From: Candidatus Marimicrobium litorale
Lineage (GTDB): Bacteria; Pseudomonadota; Gammaproteobacteria; Pseudomonadales; Halieaceae
Length of the DNA: 64,000 nucleotides
Reading direction: 5' to 3'
Assembly: GCF_026262645.1 (NCBI RefSeq)
Contig: NZ_SHNO01000001.1
Span: 310,001 to 374,000 of the forward strand
Positions 48,329 through 57,632 of this stretch are shown here, piece by piece; the first letter of the stretch is position 1; the number at the start of each line of letters is the position of its first letter. Both the position numbers and the translations under genes were made by a program. The notes beneath the pieces were generated by a model, which was not told the DNA's origin, made no database searches, and worked only from the letters and a program-made list of their open reading frames with translations.

Positions 48329-48985
48329 CTATTTTGATTTGCTGATGAAAGAACCTACTAGGCTGGCAACCACGACCGCCATGTAGAAAGATCCGGCGAC
48401 GGCTTGTAAGTAGGCCAGGGTCCTGAAAATCGGAACTGTCGGCGTAATATCACCGTAGCCAAGGGTCGTCATTGTGACGAAGCTGAAATACAGCATCGAC
48501 GATAAATTGTCATGCCAGTCCCGGTATTCGATACCGTCCAAACCGTTTGGCCAAATTTCCATCACCGCGAGGTACAACAGGCTCCAGATGATTCCCAGCA
48601 TGAGATAAATGGCGATCGTCCCGACTATTGTGTTGAGTTCGGTTTTTCCAGAAGAGAACACTTGTCTGCAGCCTATATACGCCATGCCAATGTAGAAGGT
48701 CATACTCGCAGCAAGGCTTACACGTGAGCTAAACTGAAATACGGCATTTTCTCGGAATAGGGCGGTGGTTAAATTGAATATCACCATGACCATAACGAAC
48801 TTGCGCCACCGACTCGACAGACTGAGGCTCAGATAAGCGACGAGTTCGGTAGCCAGGATCACTGCCTGCAGCAAGAGATGGTCTTCACCATCCGGGGTAC
48901 TGCCGACGAATCCTGAAACCAATAGAAGGAAAACAAGACTTGCGGTGAAAAACAGGAAATTATTATGTGAATCGATTTTTTGCAT
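48329..48985 (-). CDS. Potassium channel protein (Ion_trans_2 type)
   Basis: The 218-residue protein has about six membrane helices. The pore helix and selectivity filter TLGYGD are at 174-179 (VTMTTLGYGDITPT) between the last two. There is no cytoplasmic RCK or cyclic-nucleotide domain, so gating is unknown. A strong aaggagg site is found before the ATG. The efflux operon lies immediately upstream (24 nt). Confidence 0.87.
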   Translation of the reverse strand: MQKIDSHNNFLFFTASLVFLLLVSGFVGSTPDGEDHLLLQAVILATELVAYLSLSLSSRWRKFVMVMVIFNLTTALFRENAVFQFSSRVSLAASMTFYIGMAYIGCRQVFSSGKTELNTIVGTIAIYLMLGIIWSLLYLAVMEIWPNGLDGIEYRDWHDNLSSMLYFSFVTMTTLGYGDITPTVPIFRTLAYLQAVAGSFYMAVVVASLVGSFISKSK

Positions 48986-49009
48986 GATCTAGCCTCCTTC
49001 TAGTGTGGC

Positions 49010-49894
49010 TCAAGTTCCGTCCGACATGATCATCACCGAGGCTGTAAGTCCATAACGTAAATGCACTGCCTCCGGCACGGGGTCTAACTTTATACGAACG
49101 GGTATGCGTTGGGCCAGACGTATCCACTGAAAAACCGGTTTGATGCTGGGTAAAAGTTTTACACCGGCGTTTCCATCGGAGGGTGCGATTCCCCAGCCCA
49201 ATGATTCGACGTGGCCTTGTAAAGGCGAATCAGGATAAGCCATTAGCGTGACGCGTGCGAGGTCACCGATCTTGAATTTATCGATCTGGCTTTCGCGGAA
49301 ATAGCCAAACACCCAAAAGCTGTTAACGTCTACCAGAGCCAAAATGGGAGTATTAGCAATGGTCTGTGTGCCGATCTGAAAATCGACATTGGAGACATAT
49401 CCATCTAATGATGCGCGGATTTCGGTATAGCTCAGGTTAAGTTTCGCTCCACGCAGATCCTCTTTGGCGACATCAATCTTACTCAATGATTCAAGATAAT
49501 TCGCTTCTCGGCGATTTAGGTCTTTCTGTGATACGGCGCCGGGGTCCTTGTTAAAAATGTCTTGTAATCGGTCGTATTCGATTTTTGAAGCGCGAGAACT
49601 GATGCGTGACCTCTTGAGGTTGGCATTGGCTTGAGCAACCGCGATCTCAAAGGGTTCCTTATCCAGTTCAAACAGCAGCTCGCCCTGATTTACAAACTGG
49701 TTATCAATAATCGGGATATGGGTGACCATGCCCGAAACACGGGGTGCGACCTGTATGACTTGTCCGCGTACCTGCCCGTCTCTGGTCCACGGGTTGTTCA
49801 CGTATTCCTCAAACGTCTGCCAGGCAAACCAGGCAATTACAGCGATAACCGCAAGATTTAATACTCCTAGACCAAGCTTTTTAGCTAGTCCCAT
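49010..49894 (-). CDS. HlyD-type periplasmic adaptor of a FUSC efflux system
   Basis: The 294-residue membrane fusion protein has an N-terminal membrane helix (LGVLNLAVIAVIAWFAW), a biotinyl-lipoyl-like domain (VRGQVIQVAPRVSGMV), an alpha hairpin, and a beta-barrel (LALVDVNSFWVFGYFRES). It resembles AaeA. It would link the inner-membrane FUSC pump to the outer-membrane channel. It follows the DUF1656 gene by 12 nt. Confidence 0.9.
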   Translation of the reverse strand: MGLAKKLGLGVLNLAVIAVIAWFAWQTFEEYVNNPWTRDGQVRGQVIQVAPRVSGMVTHIPIIDNQFVNQGELLFELDKEPFEIAVAQANANLKRSRISSRASKIEYDRLQDIFNKDPGAVSQKDLNRREANYLESLSKIDVAKEDLRGAKLNLSYTEIRASLDGYVSNVDFQIGTQTIANTPILALVDVNSFWVFGYFRESQIDKFKIGDLARVTLMAYPDSPLQGHVESLGWGIAPSDGNAGVKLLPSIKPVFQWIRLAQRIPVRIKLDPVPEAVHLRYGLTASVMIMSDGT

Positions 49895-49906
49895 TTCTCG
49901 TCGCTC

Positions 49907-50119
49907 CTAAATCTGAATCCAGAAGATATCTATCAGCACTATATACAAAACCATCAACGCAATGAATGTTGTAGAGGGGAATACGATGTAGCGACTAAGT
50001 CTAAGCCTGTTAAGTAGTGCGGTTGTGCCCCAAGCTCCTAGCAGCGCGATACTAAATACGGGAACCAGAGGCGAAAGGTAAACATCTCCTACAGCAAGTT
50101 CATGGGGCAGTTGATTCAT
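49907..50119 (-). CDS. DUF1656 (AaeX-like) small membrane protein
   Basis: The 70-residue protein has two membrane helices and the DUF1656 start LPHELAVGDVYLSPLV, as in AaeX. Its function is unknown, but it is regularly encoded with FUSC/HlyD efflux pairs. Its start overlaps the outer-membrane channel gene by 20 nt. Confidence 0.88.
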   Translation of the reverse strand: MNQLPHELAVGDVYLSPLVPVFSIALLGAWGTTALLNRLRLSRYIVFPSTTFIALMVLYIVLIDIFWIQI

Positions 50120-51686
50120 GCCTGTCCTCCCCGATGACGGTGTTCTCCTGGAGATAGCTTCCCCAATCCGTTCGCTGTTTCATCTGCTCTGCGATACCTG
50201 GCTTTACAACAGGTTGGTCTTTGAAAGGTTGCCAGCCTCCGCCGAGAGCCTTGTACAAAGCAATTACCTGATTTGCAATGTTGCCGCGAGTTTGTGCGTA
50301 GACATCTTCGCGCAACGTCATGGTTTCAACCGTGCTGAGTAAGCGCTGGTAGCTTACCAGGCCGTTATTGTATTGATTGAATGAGATACTAAAGGCCCGT
50401 ATTGAGGATTCTACTGCGCTCAAATCATACAAGCTTTTCTCTACATAATTATCATAGCTATCCAGCGCGTTACTCACCTCGCGAACAGCCTCCAGCACAG
50501 TCTGATTGTAGTTAGCCAGGCTTTCTTGAAACAGTGCATCTTCAATACGCACAGCATTTTTTATTCGGCCGTACTGGAATATATTCCAGCTGAGACCGGG
50601 GCCAATATTTGCTGTGATAGCATCGCTGAGGTCAAAACTGCGACCAGAATTTACGGTTTGGCTTACTCCGACCGAGCCAAACAGAAAAAACTGTGGATAC
50701 AAGTCGGCTTCTGTTAGTCCGATACGTGCACTTTGGGCTTGAGATAACATTTGCGCCACCTGCAGGTCGGGGCGGCGAAGCACCAGTTTCGCATCAATGT
50801 CTCGGGAGAGGGCCGGAGCGCGAGGAATAACCGAATACTCTCCATAGCTTCGTGCTGACACCTGCATTTCTTTGGATTCACTAGTGCGTTCTTCAAGCGG
50901 ATTAACGCTATACCTCTGCGGCGCAGAGAGAGTGCTTTCTATTTTTTGCGGTATTGTTCCGAGAAGAACCGCGATCGCGTTACGAGCCTGTAAGCGCTGG
51001 ATATTTAGTCCTGGAAGTGAGGACTGGGTAGCGAATAATTGCGCTTTCGCTTGCTGTACATCGAGCTCCGAAACATTACCCGCGTCAAACTGGACTTGAG
51101 TCATATCTACGACACGCTGCTGGATAGCGATATTCTGCCGGGAAAGATAAATTCTTTCTTGCGCCGTCCTGTAGTTGATGTAATTGCGAGCTATTTCTGC
51201 GGTGATACTTACCAGTACATCGTGATAGGAGGCGATGGATGCATAGAGCTTGGCTTCACTAGACTCTATGCCGCGGGCGTACTTGCCCCAAATATCCATC
51301 TCCCAGCCCACATCCAGCCCAGCATTGGCTGAATTGAACCAGTCTTCATTACGGTATAAAGCGCTGAAGTTGGCCTCTACCTGCTGTTGCTGTGGAAAAA
51401 TCAAGGCATCGCTTATACCGAGAGCAGCCCGCGCCTGCACAATGCGAAGCCCCGCTGATTCAATAGTCAAATTTTGTCGTGCGCCGCGATCGATCAGCTT
51501 GTTCAGCGCAGGGTCACTGAATAGCTCCCACCACTTGCCCACGGCGTGAGTTTCCTGTGCGGATTTTGTGTTATTCCAACTGGTTGGGAGTTCTACAGGC
51601 TTCGGCTTGCTATAGTCCGGCCCGATAGTTGTGCAGGCCGCGAGCACGCAAGCCAGAGCTATCGCGCCGCCGCAATTAAAAACCAT
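50100..51686 (-). CDS. NodT/OprM-family outer-membrane efflux lipoprotein
   Basis: The 528-residue TolC-like lipoprotein has a lipobox in LAACTTIGPDY. Repeated outer-membrane factor domains follow (GKWWELFSDPALNKLI, ETRQNLTIES-type helices, and LVLRRPDLQVAQ). It forms the exit duct for the pump. It comes second in the operon after the FUSC protein, 29 nt downstream. Confidence 0.92.
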   Translation of the reverse strand: MVFNCGGAIALACVLAACTTIGPDYSKPKPVELPTSWNNTKSAQETHAVGKWWELFSDPALNKLIDRGARQNLTIESAGLRIVQARAALGISDALIFPQQQQVEANFSALYRNEDWFNSANAGLDVGWEMDIWGKYARGIESSEAKLYASIASYHDVLVSITAEIARNYINYRTAQERIYLSRQNIAIQQRVVDMTQVQFDAGNVSELDVQQAKAQLFATQSSLPGLNIQRLQARNAIAVLLGTIPQKIESTLSAPQRYSVNPLEERTSESKEMQVSARSYGEYSVIPRAPALSRDIDAKLVLRRPDLQVAQMLSQAQSARIGLTEADLYPQFFLFGSVGVSQTVNSGRSFDLSDAITANIGPGLSWNIFQYGRIKNAVRIEDALFQESLANYNQTVLEAVREVSNALDSYDNYVEKSLYDLSAVESSIRAFSISFNQYNNGLVSYQRLLSTVETMTLREDVYAQTRGNIANQVIALYKALGGGWQPFKDQPVVKPGIAEQMKQRTDWGSYLQENTVIGEDRHESTAP

Positions 51687-51715
51687 GAGCCGCTGCCCGA
51701 TTTTTTCCTGAATAC

Positions 51716-53863
51716 TTAGAATCGGTTCTCTCCCAGTCTGTTCCAGTCTACCGACTGCTGCGCCTGCCTGCAGGCTTCGATACTGCTCGCGATAGAGACC
51801 TGCAGGTTGAGATAAATATAAAATAGGGCGATCTCTTCCGGCCTGTAACGCTCGAGATAATCATCTTCCAGTCTGTGATCCAGCTCTGATTCGATATTTG
51901 CTACGCGATTGCGCAGCGGCTTTAATTCCTCTTTTTTGTCAAAGTGTGCGAGACAGTGACACATTTTGGCCAGAATGTTTTCTTCAGTCTCTCGCTTGAC
52001 CGCTTTGATCAATCGGTTTTGCATAAATTCGTTGCGGCGATGCGCGACTATTTGCAACTGGCCTAGCAAAATCTCGCAAGCATTGTTAAGACTGAGAAGT
52101 GATTGGCGGTCTTCATGCTCGAGGGAGGTAGAATTTATACGGGCTGCCCATATCTGCATCTTCTCCAAAAGAGGCGCGCCGTTACCCAAACACGCTATGA
52201 CCACGCTATCACTGAATTTGGCAGTGCCGTCGACGAGCCTGAGACTCTTTGCGCAGTACTGAAAGAAGCGATAGCGTAAGCTGCGGTAAAGCGTTTCAGG
52301 TTTGCTGCTAAATGGCACATTGACAGACAGGATCAGCACCGCACACACAAGATAGAACATGAAAACTTTAAGGAGGAGTACATCAAAGTTGTAATACATG
52401 GTGTTTTGTATTCCCAGTGTGAACAATCCAAGCAGAAAAAAAATGGAAACCGGACCCTGAAATACGAAAAATCCTAAAAAAGCGTATGCGAACACAAATA
52501 TTCCAAGCGCCAGCCAGTGTGTCATGAGGGGCAGGAGGAATACGTAGGAAGGAACTGCAAACAGAAAACCCAGAGAGAAAAGTATGAATAATAGCTTCGG
52601 TGTAACGGGGGTGAAGGATGCTAATGGGATTAGCACCGTACAGAGTGTGACGAACATAAAGCCACCGGGTGGATTAACGGTTATCCAGATTGCGCTTGCT
52701 ATCCAAAAAGTAAAAAATGCTCTCAGTGCCGTTTTAAGATTTTCTTGGTCCAACCAGACGACGGCCGGCACTCGATTCTGGTCTGTCTTTCGATCGAAGC
52801 GTGGGCCATCGTAAAATAGACTATCCAATGCACGAAGAATATCCGACAGCATGTGTGATAATTGTTGCAGTAGTTCTATCTGGCTGATGACCGCAGCGGC
52901 ATCAAGATGTCCAGCCTCGCGCAGTGCATGAGTATTTAGGGAAATGGAGAGTGTCTCACCGTCAGAAGGCCGTTGTTCACCGCGCCACGCCATCTCCATC
53001 ATCTCGAACTGGGCTTCAAGCCGGGTGAGCATCGCCTCGTAGTCATGTATAAAATTAGCGTACTCAACTTTCCGGTTGGAGATCTGTTTCAGGGCAGGTA
53101 GCAGTAGGCATTCTATTTCCCGATATCCGGCTGCCACGCAGCGCCACTCTGGAAGGTAGTTGACGACACCGTCCGCGTGGTTCTTAACAGATGAGAAATG
53201 CGTGTCGAACGCGTTGCCCTCAGTTAGCAGCTCGGCCAGGAAATCGTCCCGCGATTGTTCCTGATGCTCCTCGTTGTGTACGAGTCTTTCAAAACCCTCG
53301 CGATACCGCGTTCCGAGACTGCCTGCCATGCTGCGTGTATTGTCTGCTAGTCGAATGGGCCATAGCATGCTGGCTACCACGGTGTAGACAATAACTCCAA
53401 AAGCGGTCATGAAGGCGCGATCAATACCGTAAATAAAGGCACCCTCTGCGTCGCCACCGTTAAACACCATCAACGTGACTACGGCGGTTAGCATGAAGGC
53501 AGTGCTGTCTCCCTGAAATGCGTTATACAGATAAATGATGAGCGCGACGATGCAGGATACGGCGAGTAGGTAGAGCATTCTGTCCTGTGGAAGTAATGCG
53601 ATTAGAGAAAGCCCGATAATGGCTCCGGCCACTGTGCCGACTACCCGAAGGACGCCTTTCTGCAAAGATTCGGAGATCATCCCTGTCGCGGCAATCAGCA
53701 TCACAGTTGTGGCTGCAGTCTGGGGTTGCGGCCAGCCCAGCGCCATGGGTATCAGATAGGCGAGGGCCAGGCTAAGCGCCGTTTTAGTCGCGTGTTGTAA
53801 TCGCACATTGGATACTACGGCGGTTGTTGTATGGGTATTCGTCTCAGCTTGCGATGCTGCCAT
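51716..53863 (-). CDS. FUSC-family (AaeB-like) efflux transporter
   Basis: The 715-residue protein has two blocks of membrane helices (about residues 25-175 and 375-515) separated by a large soluble region, the FUSC/AaeB layout. Signature parts are AYLIPMALGWPQPQTAATTVML and KTALRAFFTFWIASAIWI. AaeB exports p-hydroxybenzoate and related aromatic acids; fusaric acid resistance proteins are relatives. No LysR-type regulator is adjacent. Confidence 0.9.
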   Translation of the reverse strand: MAASQAETNTHTTTAVVSNVRLQHATKTALSLALAYLIPMALGWPQPQTAATTVMLIAATGMISESLQKGVLRVVGTVAGAIIGLSLIALLPQDRMLYLLAVSCIVALIIYLYNAFQGDSTAFMLTAVVTLMVFNGGDAEGAFIYGIDRAFMTAFGVIVYTVVASMLWPIRLADNTRSMAGSLGTRYREGFERLVHNEEHQEQSRDDFLAELLTEGNAFDTHFSSVKNHADGVVNYLPEWRCVAAGYREIECLLLPALKQISNRKVEYANFIHDYEAMLTRLEAQFEMMEMAWRGEQRPSDGETLSISLNTHALREAGHLDAAAVISQIELLQQLSHMLSDILRALDSLFYDGPRFDRKTDQNRVPAVVWLDQENLKTALRAFFTFWIASAIWITVNPPGGFMFVTLCTVLIPLASFTPVTPKLLFILFSLGFLFAVPSYVFLLPLMTHWLALGIFVFAYAFLGFFVFQGPVSIFFLLGLFTLGIQNTMYYNFDVLLLKVFMFYLVCAVLILSVNVPFSSKPETLYRSLRYRFFQYCAKSLRLVDGTAKFSDSVVIACLGNGAPLLEKMQIWAARINSTSLEHEDRQSLLSLNNACEILLGQLQIVAHRRNEFMQNRLIKAVKRETEENILAKMCHCLAHFDKKEELKPLRNRVANIESELDHRLEDDYLERYRPEEIALFYIYLNLQVSIASSIEACRQAQQSVDWNRLGENRF

Positions 53864-53987
53864 GCGTCTTTTTTTCCGTAAAATGTCCGGATTATTTTTC
53901 CGGTTCTTCGGCCAGTCTAGCTGATAGGGAGTTGTCGAGCGAATTGTGCTAGATTATTTCATCATTTTGCGGTCTGCGGAAAAAGTT

Positions 53988-54344
53988 ATGTTGCTTTCAG
54001 ATAAAGGTTATGACCGTCGTTTCCCCCTTCAACTGCTGTTTGCCTTGCTTATAGTAGCGCCGACAGTTAAGGCGCTGGGCGACAAGGAAGTCGCAGAACT
54101 GGGTGAAAAGTGTGAAGCGGCCAGAGAGATTGCCCTTACGCCTATACGGGACCAGCGCACTCAAGCTTGTATCGAACAAAAGCTGCGCCAGCCAGACCAT
54201 TGCAGGCGGTATTACAAGACCTACGGCAATGTGACTGTGCGCGGCGGTGTTACGCCGGTTATGGGCTATTTCTATGATCTACCTGAATGTGTTGAATGGA
54301 TTGATGCGCGGGAGGCGCTGCGGGTCAGTCGCTCCAGGAACTAG
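53988..54344 (+). CDS. Small secreted protein of unknown function
   Basis: The 118-residue protein starts at ATG 53988. Residues about 12-30 are hydrophobic (FPLQLLFALLIVAPTVKAL), a likely signal peptide. The mature part has four cysteines (KCEAA, ACIEQ, HCRRY, ECVEW) that may pair. No family is recognised. It is divergent from the FUSC efflux gene across a 124-nt gap, so a link to envelope functions is possible. Confidence 0.65.
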   Translation: MLLSDKGYDRRFPLQLLFALLIVAPTVKALGDKEVAELGEKCEAAREIALTPIRDQRTQACIEQKLRQPDHCRRYYKTYGNVTVRGGVTPVMGYFYDLPECVEWIDAREALRVSRSRN

Positions 54345-54355
54345 TGGTATCTGTT

Positions 54356-54380
54356 CTGATTCGGGCTGTTCATGAATCAG
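54356..54380 (+). terminator. Candidate hairpin after the small secreted protein
   Basis: The 7-bp stem ctgattc / gaatcag with an 11-nt loop lies 12 nt after the stop. There is no T-run directly after it, so it is at best a weak terminator. Confidence 0.35.
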
Positions 54381-54454
54381 TGCAGGGTCGCCCCAGTGAT
54401 TGTTATCATTCATGAGAAAAATAAAAAAACACTAGCAATACAGGGAGTAATCAA

Positions 54455-54721
54455 TTGCCCCAATTAACGAAGGAACAGGCAAGCGCATATTGGCGTCGCA
54501 ATATCACGCTGGTCATTAAACTGCTGATTGTTTGGTTCATAGTGAGCTATGGCTGCGGAATCTTGCTGGTTGATACTTTGAATCAGTTCCAGGTTGGCGG
54601 CTTTAAGCTTGGCTTCTGGTTTGCGCAACAGGGCTCTATATACGTGTTCATCGCACTGGTTTTTTATTACGCCAGAAAAATGGCTGCGCTGGACCGAGAG
54701 TTTGACCCGGATCAGAACTAG
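54455..54721 (+). CDS. DUF4212 small symporter subunit
   Basis: The 88-residue protein has two membrane helices and the DUF4212 pattern (AYWRRNITLVIKLLIVWF, FWFAQQGSIYVFIALVFYYA). Members are encoded directly before ActP-like sodium:solute symporters and are thought to act with them. The start is TTG 54455, with gggag 7 nt upstream. It ends 9 nt before the symporter gene. Confidence 0.9.
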   Translation: MPQLTKEQASAYWRRNITLVIKLLIVWFIVSYGCGILLVDTLNQFQVGGFKLGFWFAQQGSIYVFIALVFYYARKMAALDREFDPDQN

Positions 54722-54730
54722 GCGCTGCAG

Positions 54731-56467
54731 ATGGATCTACAACAGCTCAGTTACTTGGTGGTTGGACTCACGTTTGCACTTTATCTGGGCATAGCTGTCT
54801 GGGCGCGTGCGGGCTCAACCCGAGAATTCTATGTCGCTGGTGCCCATGTGCATCCGATTGCCAATGGTATGGCGACAGCTGCAGATTGGATGTCCGCAGC
54901 CTCGTTCATCTCCATGGCCGGAATGATCGCTTTTATGGGCTACGGTGGCAGTGTCTTTCTGATGGGTTGGACAGGCGGTTACGTTATCCTCGCCATGCTG
55001 GTGGCGCCGTATTTGCGCAAGTACGGTAAGTTCACGGTGCCTGAGTTTATTGGCGACCGCTACTACTCTCAGGCTGCCCGTGCGGTAGCGGTAGTCTGTT
55101 TAATAATCTGTTCTGTAACTTATGTGATTGGACAGATGAAGGGCGTGGGCGTTGCGTTTTCGCGCTTTCTTGAGGTGGACTACGACACGGGTTTGCAAGT
55201 CGGTATGTTGATCGTGCTTTTTTATGCGGTGCTCGGGGGCATGAAGGGAATCACTTACACGCAGATCGCTCAGTACTGTGTGTTAATACTGGCGTATACC
55301 ATTCCTGCAATTTTTATCAGTCTGCAACTGACGAGCAATCCTATACCGCAGTTAGGATTGGGTAGTACTCTTGTAGGCTCAGACGTATTTCTGCTCGATA
55401 AACTGGATCAGGTCGTGACGGAGCTGGGCTTTCGGGAGTACACCACGGATGTCAGGCTCAGCGGTCTGAATATGTTCGCTTTTACACTGTCGCTGATGAT
55501 TGGTACAGCCGGTCTACCTCATGTGATCATTCGTTTCTTTACTGTGCCTTCCGTGCAGGCGGCGCGTTATTCTGCGGGTTGGGCACTGGTTTTTATAGCG
55601 ATTCTTTACACTACCGCGCCAGCGGTTGCAGGCATGGCTCGTCTTAACTTTGCGCAGACTCTGGAAGCAGCGCCCGGTAAGTACTTGTCGATTGATGAAC
55701 GACCGCAATGGTTCCGAAATTGGGAAACGACCGGTCTGTTGGCGTTTGAAGATAGCAACGGGGATGGGTATATACGCTACCACGCAGATCCAGCACTAAA
55801 CGAGATGACTGTTGTAGACAGGGATATCATGGTGCTGGCGAACCCCGAAATCGCGCGTTTGCCTAATTGGGTGATCGCATTGGTGGCCGCTGGCGGCCTG
55901 GCCGCGGCCCTTTCGACGGCCGCGGGCCTGCTGCTAGCGATCTCGTCGGCTATTTCTCATGATCTTCTAAAGGGCATTTTTCTGCCTCGTATTACTGAAA
56001 GACAGGAATTGCTGGCCAGTAGACTTGCAATGGCTGCAGCGGTGCTGGGCGCGGGCTACCTTGGCCTGCATCCGCCCGGTTTTGCCGCTGGCACTGTTGC
56101 GCTTGCGTTTGGTTTGGCGGCCTCGTCAATTTTTCCCGCCCTGATGATGGGTATTTTCTCTCGTAGGGTAACCAGGGAAGGAGCGATTGCAGGCATGATA
56201 AGTGGGATCGGAGTCACGCTTTTTTACGTATTTCAGCACAAGGGTATTATGTTTATTCCAGGCACTGACTTCTTGGGCAATAGCCCTGCCAATTGGTTTT
56301 TCGGCATTGAGCCTAATGCCTTTGGTGTTGTGGGAGCATTGGTAAATTTTTCGGTGAGTTTCCTCGTATCGCGATTTTCTGCGGCACCGCCGCGTGAGGT
56401 GCAGGAGATGATAGAAAATATTCGTCTGCCTGCCGGCTCCAGCATCGCGTCTATGCGAGATAGCTGA
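54731..56467 (+). CDS. Sodium:solute symporter (ActP-like, DUF4212-associated)
   Basis: The 578-residue protein has about 13 membrane helices and SSS signatures (EFYVAGAHVHPIANGMATAADWMS, GGLAAALSTAAGLLLAISSAISHD). The pairing with DUF4212 points to the subfamily related to acetate permease ActP. It may import acetate or another short organic acid with Na+, which would fit the isocitrate lyase elsewhere in the window. The substrate is not proven by sequence. Confidence 0.9.
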   Translation: MDLQQLSYLVVGLTFALYLGIAVWARAGSTREFYVAGAHVHPIANGMATAADWMSAASFISMAGMIAFMGYGGSVFLMGWTGGYVILAMLVAPYLRKYGKFTVPEFIGDRYYSQAARAVAVVCLIICSVTYVIGQMKGVGVAFSRFLEVDYDTGLQVGMLIVLFYAVLGGMKGITYTQIAQYCVLILAYTIPAIFISLQLTSNPIPQLGLGSTLVGSDVFLLDKLDQVVTELGFREYTTDVRLSGLNMFAFTLSLMIGTAGLPHVIIRFFTVPSVQAARYSAGWALVFIAILYTTAPAVAGMARLNFAQTLEAAPGKYLSIDERPQWFRNWETTGLLAFEDSNGDGYIRYHADPALNEMTVVDRDIMVLANPEIARLPNWVIALVAAGGLAAALSTAAGLLLAISSAISHDLLKGIFLPRITERQELLASRLAMAAAVLGAGYLGLHPPGFAAGTVALAFGLAASSIFPALMMGIFSRRVTREGAIAGMISGIGVTLFYVFQHKGIMFIPGTDFLGNSPANWFFGIEPNAFGVVGALVNFSVSFLVSRFSAAPPREVQEMIENIRLPAGSSIASMRDS

Positions 56468-56528
56468 TTGAACATGTGGTTCCGAATTCAAAGAACTTGT
56501 TTTGGAGCGGACAGCGTCCATTAGCCTG

Positions 56529-56999
56529 ATGGGTAGCCGACACCTTGTAATCGCACTAATGGTTGCGCCTCTTTTGGCCGTGGCGGGCTGGTGGGCCAGT
56601 GGTCTGCTTTACAGTCAAGAACCGGGTCCGGCGCAAAAGGGGGGTGTTTACCCACTGCTGGAAAAAAGTAATTGTCGCTATGCAAGTGGTCAGTGTTTGC
56701 TGGAAAACGTCGATTTTACGATAGCGCTGACATATGTCTCGGGGTTAGACGGGCACTTTCTGCTCGCTAGAGCCTCGCACCCGCTGAGTGACATTTTGCT
56801 GGCTGTGGGTGAGAACGAGCAGTCGGCGCCGCGGTCGATGGATCGGCGAGGTACAAGCAGTCGGGAGTGGAGGCTGGCACTGGATGGCAGGCCGGGCGCG
56901 GCGGCGCGTATTCGGCTGGTGGCGCGCAGCGCTGATGTCATCTGGTATGGCGATGCCGCCACGCACTTTATTAAAGCCCCGGTACCGGGTGTGCAGTGA
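56529..56999 (+). CDS. Membrane-anchored protein of unknown function
   Basis: The 156-residue protein has an N-terminal hydrophobic anchor or signal (LVIALMVAPLLAVAGWWASG) and a soluble remainder with two close cysteines (NCRYASGQC). No family is recognised with certainty. It lies 61 nt after the symporter on the same strand and may be cotranscribed. ATG 56529 was preferred to TTG 56502 as it places the hydrophobic segment near the N-terminus. Confidence 0.6.
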   Translation: MGSRHLVIALMVAPLLAVAGWWASGLLYSQEPGPAQKGGVYPLLEKSNCRYASGQCLLENVDFTIALTYVSGLDGHFLLARASHPLSDILLAVGENEQSAPRSMDRRGTSSREWRLALDGRPGAAARIRLVARSADVIWYGDAATHFIKAPVPGVQ

Positions 57000-57032
57000 A
57001 CGTGTTACTGTTTAAAAAAATCAAAAAAATAG

Positions 57033-57066
57033 ACTACCGACGGCTGCCATGTCTGACCGTCGTAGT
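57033..57066. promoter_or_regulatory. Inverted repeat before padR
   Basis: The arms actaccgacgg (57033-57043) and ccgtcgtagt (57057-57066) pair over 10 bp with one bulged base and a 13-nt loop. The repeat ends immediately before the padR ribosome-binding site. An A-rich tract lies just upstream, so on the minus strand it also looks like a terminator. A role as a PadR autoregulatory operator or leader hairpin is inferred from position. Confidence 0.45.
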
Positions 57067-57080
57067 GAGGAAGGAAGAGT

Positions 57081-57632
57081 ATGGCGCTCGCGCATGCAAT
57101 CATGACCGCCCTGATTGATGACGATCTTTCCGGCTACGAGTTGTCGCGCGATTTCGAGGCTTCCATGGGTTTCTTCTGGCACGCATCTCACCAGCAAATA
57201 TATCAGGAACTGCACAAACTAGCGGAAAAATCGTTTCTGAATAACCGGGAGGTGAGCCAGAGTGGCAAACCTAACAAGATTGTATACGGTCTAACCAAGG
57301 CCGGCAGAGACGCACTGGCGGAGTGGGTTTATGACACCACTAAAAACCAGAACGCGAAGGACGAATTGGTGATCAAGCTATACAACTTGAGTGAAGAGAA
57401 TGCATCTCACCTGGCAGCCGAGATTGATGCGCGACGGCAGGATATGATGCAGCGTCTCTACACCTTCGAAAAGTTACGCGTAAAGCATTACAACGAGCCA
57501 CAACTGCTGCCCACGCGCAGCAAAGGGGTGTATCTGGCGTTGATTCGGGGCCTGGGCCAGGGCCAGCAGTTCCTTGCCTGGTGCGATGAAGCATTGGAAC
57601 TGATCGCCACTGTCAGTGGCAAATCGAAATAA
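57081..57632 (+). CDS. PadR family transcriptional regulator
   Basis: The 183-residue regulator has a PadR winged helix (ALAHAIMTALIDDDLSGYELS, HASHQQIYQELHKLAEKSFL) and a C-terminal helical dimerisation domain (Vir-like, residues about 95-180). PadR proteins repress genes for phenolic acid detoxification or efflux. A strong gaggaagga site precedes the ATG. The target is unknown; the aromatic-acid-type efflux operon about 3.2 kb away is one candidate. Confidence 0.9.
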   Translation: MALAHAIMTALIDDDLSGYELSRDFEASMGFFWHASHQQIYQELHKLAEKSFLNNREVSQSGKPNKIVYGLTKAGRDALAEWVYDTTKNQNAKDELVIKLYNLSEENASHLAAEIDARRQDMMQRLYTFEKLRVKHYNEPQLLPTRSKGVYLALIRGLGQGQQFLAWCDEALELIATVSGKSK

